This document shows, one piece after another, positions 60,235 to 64,000 of a stretch of DNA of 64,000 nt (its first letter is position 1; every line of letters begins with the position of its first letter). Where the stretch lies: NCBI GenBank assembly GCA_019925095.2, contig CM034411.1:7231501-7295500 (forward strand), read 5' to 3'. The DNA comes from Dendrolimus kikuchii (Eukaryota > Arthropoda > Insecta > Lepidoptera > Lasiocampidae). Made by a program: the position numbers and the translations under genes. A model generated the notes under the pieces. That model worked only from the letters and a program-made list of their open reading frames with translations, had not been told where the DNA came from and ran no database searches.

Positions 60235-61556
60235 CCTAGGCGAATCAAAAAGAACTTTTATACATATAATACATTATGTATTATATGTATTTACTTGTAT
60301 ATACATATAATACATAAAACCTTTTGGGAGAAGTTCGATATAGTCAGTTAGTTATAGAGTTGTCAATCGCACAAAAAAAAAACACAATATTTATGCCAAC
60401 TGTTACTTGATTTTTTCAATTCGTTCAACGAGTTGTGCAACGAGTTCCAAAAAACGCAAAATTATGGATAAAAGTGATTTACGTACGGTGATAAAATATC
60501 TCAGCCTGAAAAAAAATTCTACGAAAGAATTTTTTTCGGACATTCAGCAGACATTAGGCGATGATGCTTTACCCTATTCTACGGTTGCGTACTGGGTAGC
60601 TGAATTTAAAAGAGGTAGCTCAAATTTTAAAGATGACCCGAGTTCTGTGAGACCTACAACCTCCGTTACGGAAGTAAATGTCAAAAAGATTGAGAATCTG
60701 GTTTTGAAAGAAAAAAGAATATCTATAAAACATAAAATGATATCCTAAAGATATCTTTTGATAGCGTTCACTCCATTTTAATTGATTCACTGGGGTTCAA
60801 AAAAGTGTCAGCAAGATGGGTGCCACAAATGTTAACTGACGAAAATAACAAAGCGACCGCGACGTTTGGAAATTTCTAAGCGAAATGTTCCAGCGTGATT
60901 CCGATAATTTTAGCCGTCGCCTTGTCAACATGGATGAAACGTAGGTCCACCATTTCGATCCGGAAACTAAGAGACAAAGCATGTCTTGGAAACGACCATC
61001 CTCTCATTCCATTAAGAAATTTCGAGTCGTTCCTACCGCTGGCAAAGTTATGGCCTCAGTGTTTTGGGATAGTGAAGGAATCCTTTGTATTATTTACATG
61101 ACAAAAATCCAGACGATCACTGGACCCTATTATGTAAATTTAATTCCAAAAGTGCATGAAGCGACTAAAGAAAACGTCGTGGAAAACTGTCGTTGGGCGT
61201 GTTGTTTCTTCACGATAACGCTCGCCCTCGATCGGAAGTTGCGCTCCACGCAACCCGCTGTGTTCAATCTCCTTGACCGCCCACCATATTCTGCGGACTT
61301 AGCCCCTAATCATTTTCACTTATTTCTTATATTAAAAGAGGCAATTCGTGGAACTAAATTTCACGATAATGACGCGGTTATGGCTGCCGTAGGGGAGTTT
61401 TCGAGACACAAGAAAAATGTTTTTTCGCAAGGAATAAGGGAGTTAGAAACGCTTTATTCTAAATGCATTGCATTGGAGGGAGATTATGTAGAAAAAAAAT
61501 GTTTAAATTTTTGCATTGTTTAATATTGATTCCAAGAACTATTTGATTCAGCTTCG
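60235..61556 (+). mobile_element. mariner transposon, inactive
   Basis: About 1.32 kb between TA dinucleotides (60233-60234, 61557-61558). The imperfect inverted termini share GAATCAAA and an AGAACTT-like block. It encodes a disrupted DD34D-type transposase (see the pseudogene entry). The inner 5' region carries an AT-rich hairpin at 60261-60289. Confidence 0.85.
60464..61523 (+). pseudogene. mariner transposase pseudogene
   Basis: The ATG at 60464 opens the N-terminal DNA-binding region (DLRTVIKYLSLK, then STVAYWVAEFKRG). The frame ends early at TAA (60746-60748). The first catalytic block reads MDET followed by TAG where the family has tryptophan. The frame then shifts again near the second aspartate block (HDNARP is in a different frame). 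The third block PPYSADLAPNHFHLF is intact, and the last frame ends at 61523. At least one stop and several frame changes make it non-functional. Family: Tc1/mariner, mariner branch. Confidence 0.9.
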
Positions 61557-61789
61557 TAAAATATTAGTCATGCTATTTTGTTCGTTGGTCTGTCTATGTA
61601 AGTCAGTCATTTTTCTTGAAAAATCTTGGGTTTAAATTCTATAAGGATGAAACTTGAAGGTGTAGTACATATATCATTATACGATAGTGCAGTAATATCA
61701 AGAAAAAACTAAAAATTAGAGGTGGCTTCCCATGCACGTTACTAAAAGGTGAAAAAATTAATACGATTTTTTTTTGACATGGTACAGCT

Positions 61790-61841
61790 GAGCTAAAATA
61801 ACGACCCCAGCATAGCTATGCTGGGGTCGTTATTTTAGCTC
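61790..61841. repeat. Exact 52-bp palindrome
   Basis: Two 26-nt arms with no spacer and no mismatch. The left arm starts GAGCTAAAATAACGACCCCA and the centre is CATAGCTATG. The flanks stop matching immediately. Function unknown. Confidence 0.9.
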
Positions 61842-62609
61842 TTAGGGAAGGTTCGATCGCTGTAATATATACACTTGTAAATGTATTTTTAATTTATTAA
61901 TATAAATTACATATAATCGAATACAAAATCGGTGTAATGGTTATTACATCGATCGATTGCTCTCACTGAATATCGGCGTGACAGTTAGCTTTGAGCTAAT
62001 CGTGTTTGGTATGGTGAGTGAGTTTCGATGGCCAATTCTCTCTCACCTGTCTCATCACCCTATTCAATCTCCTCTATCCCATTTCTCTAATCGGAGGCCC
62101 TTTTATCCCATCCTAAAACTTGGCAACACGTCTATAAGCGACAGTGACCACTTGCCATGCCATGAGGTTGGACGTCTTTAAGTTTTCTTTCAAGTTTTAC
62201 TTTCGAAATTATTTTTTTTTACTAGTTTTACAAAATTAGCCATCAAAAACAAGCCTTGAATTTAACGGTAAACCTGTCCATATTTCGCAGATTATTGTTG
62301 TTTATATACCCTTTATAGCACACCAAAACTCTTCAATCAGAATAATCCGTTTCCTCAGTAGCTCACGGCGAATAAGAACTGCTAAATCCTCTTATATCGC
62401 AAATTGTATAACCGGACGTTACCCTTGAGGGTGTGTACACCCTTGGAGGAAAAAAAATCTTATTTTCGGGGGAGGGGGGACCCTACAATTCGCACCTCCC
62501 TAGTCCCTGTGGACAACGCGTGGATATATCCTGCGGAGAGTACAAAATATTGTGAACACAATTTTGGTGTATTAAATTTAGTATTTGTAAGAAAAAATTT
62601 ATTAAAAAG

Positions 62610-62855
62610 TCGTGGTAGCTCGAGTCCCAAACGCAAAGGTTGTGAATTTGAATTCTGGCCGGAACGAATGCACCACTTATGCAGTTTTCTGACCTAATGT
62701 GTATATTGTTACAATTACCACGTGCTAATCTGCCTATCGATATAACCGATGCGTCAAACTTGCCAAGCCACCTTGGACAAGCGTGGCGCGTATACTGTCC
62801 GTTCCCTTATAGCGAGAGGCCCGAGCCCAGCAATGGGACGTTTATTGTTATTATT
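62610..62855 (+). mobile_element. SINE family A copy
   Basis: GTCGTGGTAGCTCGAG, a degraded box B, and the body with GATATAACCGATGCGTCAAA and AATGGGACGTTTATTG match the 1602-1898 copy. A short deletion has removed part of the head. Confidence 0.7.
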
Positions 62856-63024
62856 GTAAGAAAAATTGGCCAAGTGTGTGTTAGTCCAGGCTCACTCAAT
62901 GGTTCCATAACCACGACGAACTTTTACATTTCTTGTAATTTAGCTGTTCTTGAAAATCGCAAAGTTTCTCAACTAGTACGTGGCAGAGCTCATGCTGGAA
63001 TCATTATTTAGATTACAGTTCTTA

Positions 63025-63365
63025 CGGCCGGCTCGATTAGTGTGATACCACGCTCTTACAGAATATCGGCGTAAAACGGCTAGCTTCGTGCCAGTAGTGT
63101 TTTGTACGATGAAGTAAGAGTTCCAACGGTCCACTTCCTCCCCATCCAATCTCCCTATTCCAATCCCATATTCCATCTTCTCTACCCCACTACTCCTATC
63201 TGGTCTTTCTATATCATCCCCCTGTCCCATCTACTTTATTCCATCTTAAAGGCTGGCAACGCGTTGACTTCAACATTGGTGTTGCAAACGTTTATAGACG
63301 ACGGTAACCACTTACCATGAACCGGGCTGTCTGCCTATTTACAAGATTAACAATAAAAAAAAAAT
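63025..63365 (+). repeat. LINE 3' end with poly(A) tail
   Basis: GGCCGGCTCGATTAGTGTGA, a pyrimidine-rich body of CCCAT/TCCC repeats, GGTAACCACTTACCATGAAC, and an A-tail. A partial relative lies at 61950-62175. Confidence 0.6.
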
Positions 63366-64000
63366 AGAATAGAATATACTTTATTGTACAAAAATGCAAC
63401 ATAAAATCAAGAACATTAATATACAAGTACAATCGGCGGTCTTATCGCCCTTGGCGATTTCTTCCAGAGAACCTTTGCATGGAGTATAGAAGAACAACAA
63501 AAGTCGGTAGTTGCTAAACCAGCAAATATAGTTGTTTAAAAAATTTTTTCTATGAAAGTATTTTTGGAGCTCCTGCTATTATGGATTTGTTAAAAAATTT
63601 GAATTCCATACTTTAACGATTTTGGAAGCGCTCATTTTGCCATCTATTACCCTAAATAAATAAAAAAGTATTTTCAAATTAAACTACAAGTGAAATTAAA
63701 TTATAAATTGAACTACATGGTAAATCAAACTATACTCACAAAATATGCAAAACTAGACATAGATATAAAATATTACAATGTTGACTAATATTAATGACTC
63801 GTAACATTTTGTGTACATTTTTCAAATGCCCAAAGATTAATGTATACAAAATCCATTTCCATTAACTCAAATCCTGGACAGGCGAGAAAGAAAAATGAAA
63901 CTGCTCATACAGGAAGCTACTTCATACGATACGTGACCAGGGGTGCATACATAGAAACTGTTAAAAAAGCCCTTAGGACCCCTTTCTTGCACCCCCTTTG

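Larger units (their letters stand above)
47156..64000. other. Region upstream of latrophilin exon A, no host exon recognised
   Basis: About 17 kb with only repeats and unassigned AT-rich DNA. The missing latrophilin 5' exon(s) could lie here or beyond the right edge. No minus-strand ATG frame with a signal-peptide pattern and a phase-1 donor stood out. Short ORFs here fall in repeats or have no family resemblance. Confidence 0.6.

Overview
This is a eukaryotic, AT-rich, intron-rich and repeat-laden window, almost certainly from a moth or butterfly (Lepidoptera). The host proteins are close to insect orthologues. The repeat fauna fits Lepidoptera: tRNA-derived SINEs, small Helitrons with TC...CTAG ends, hAT and TTAA-flanked MITEs, a mariner, RTE-like LINE tails and solo LTRs. 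I saw no prokaryotic features, CRISPR arrays or genuine tRNA genes.

Two neuronal host genes lie in tandem on the minus strand. (1) A pH-sensitive Cys-loop chloride channel (pHCl-1 type) occupies 10231 down to 2691. It has seven coding exons, from the signal peptide through transmembrane segment 3, with perfectly matching splice phases. The rest (M3-M4 loop and M4) lies beyond the left edge. A 105-nt phase-0 segment between exons 2 and 3 looks like an optional 35-residue cassette. (2) A latrophilin (Cirl-type adhesion GPCR) occupies 47155 down to 22656. Twenty-two exons encode about 1440 residues: Rhamnose-binding lectin domain, Ser/Thr/Pro-rich linker, HormR, GAIN, GPS, seven transmembrane segments and a long His/Asn/Gln-rich tail. 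The first exon(s) with the signal peptide were not found. A further Asn/Ala-rich exon (27398-27761) is phase-incompatible with the next exon and may be an alternative 3' terminus.

Layout: 1-2690, repeats (Helitron 104-522, hAT relic with nested SINE 1191-1918). 2691-10231, pHCl with a foldback element, a solo LTR and other repeats in its introns. 10232-22655, intergenic: hAT MITE just upstream of pHCl, assorted SINE/LINE pieces, a TTAA-flanked MITE, a 20-bp minisatellite, and a quiet AT-rich 18.4-22.65 kb stretch that probably includes the latrophilin 3' UTR. 22656-47155, latrophilin; its introns hold a foldback element, a hAT MITE, an (AT)n tract, SINEs, an ATGT-tailed LINE copy and a second solo LTR of the pHCl-intron family. 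47156-64000, no recognisable host exon: a foldback MITE, a Helitron, SINE and LINE fragments, a nested pair of ATGT-tailed LINE insertions, an inactive mariner (60235-61556) and an exact 52-bp palindrome.

The two genes do not form a pathway: one is an anion channel of excitable or epithelial cells, the other a synaptic or mechanosensory adhesion receptor. All exon limits were read by hand from splice consensus, phase continuity and family homology. They were not checked against RNA data.
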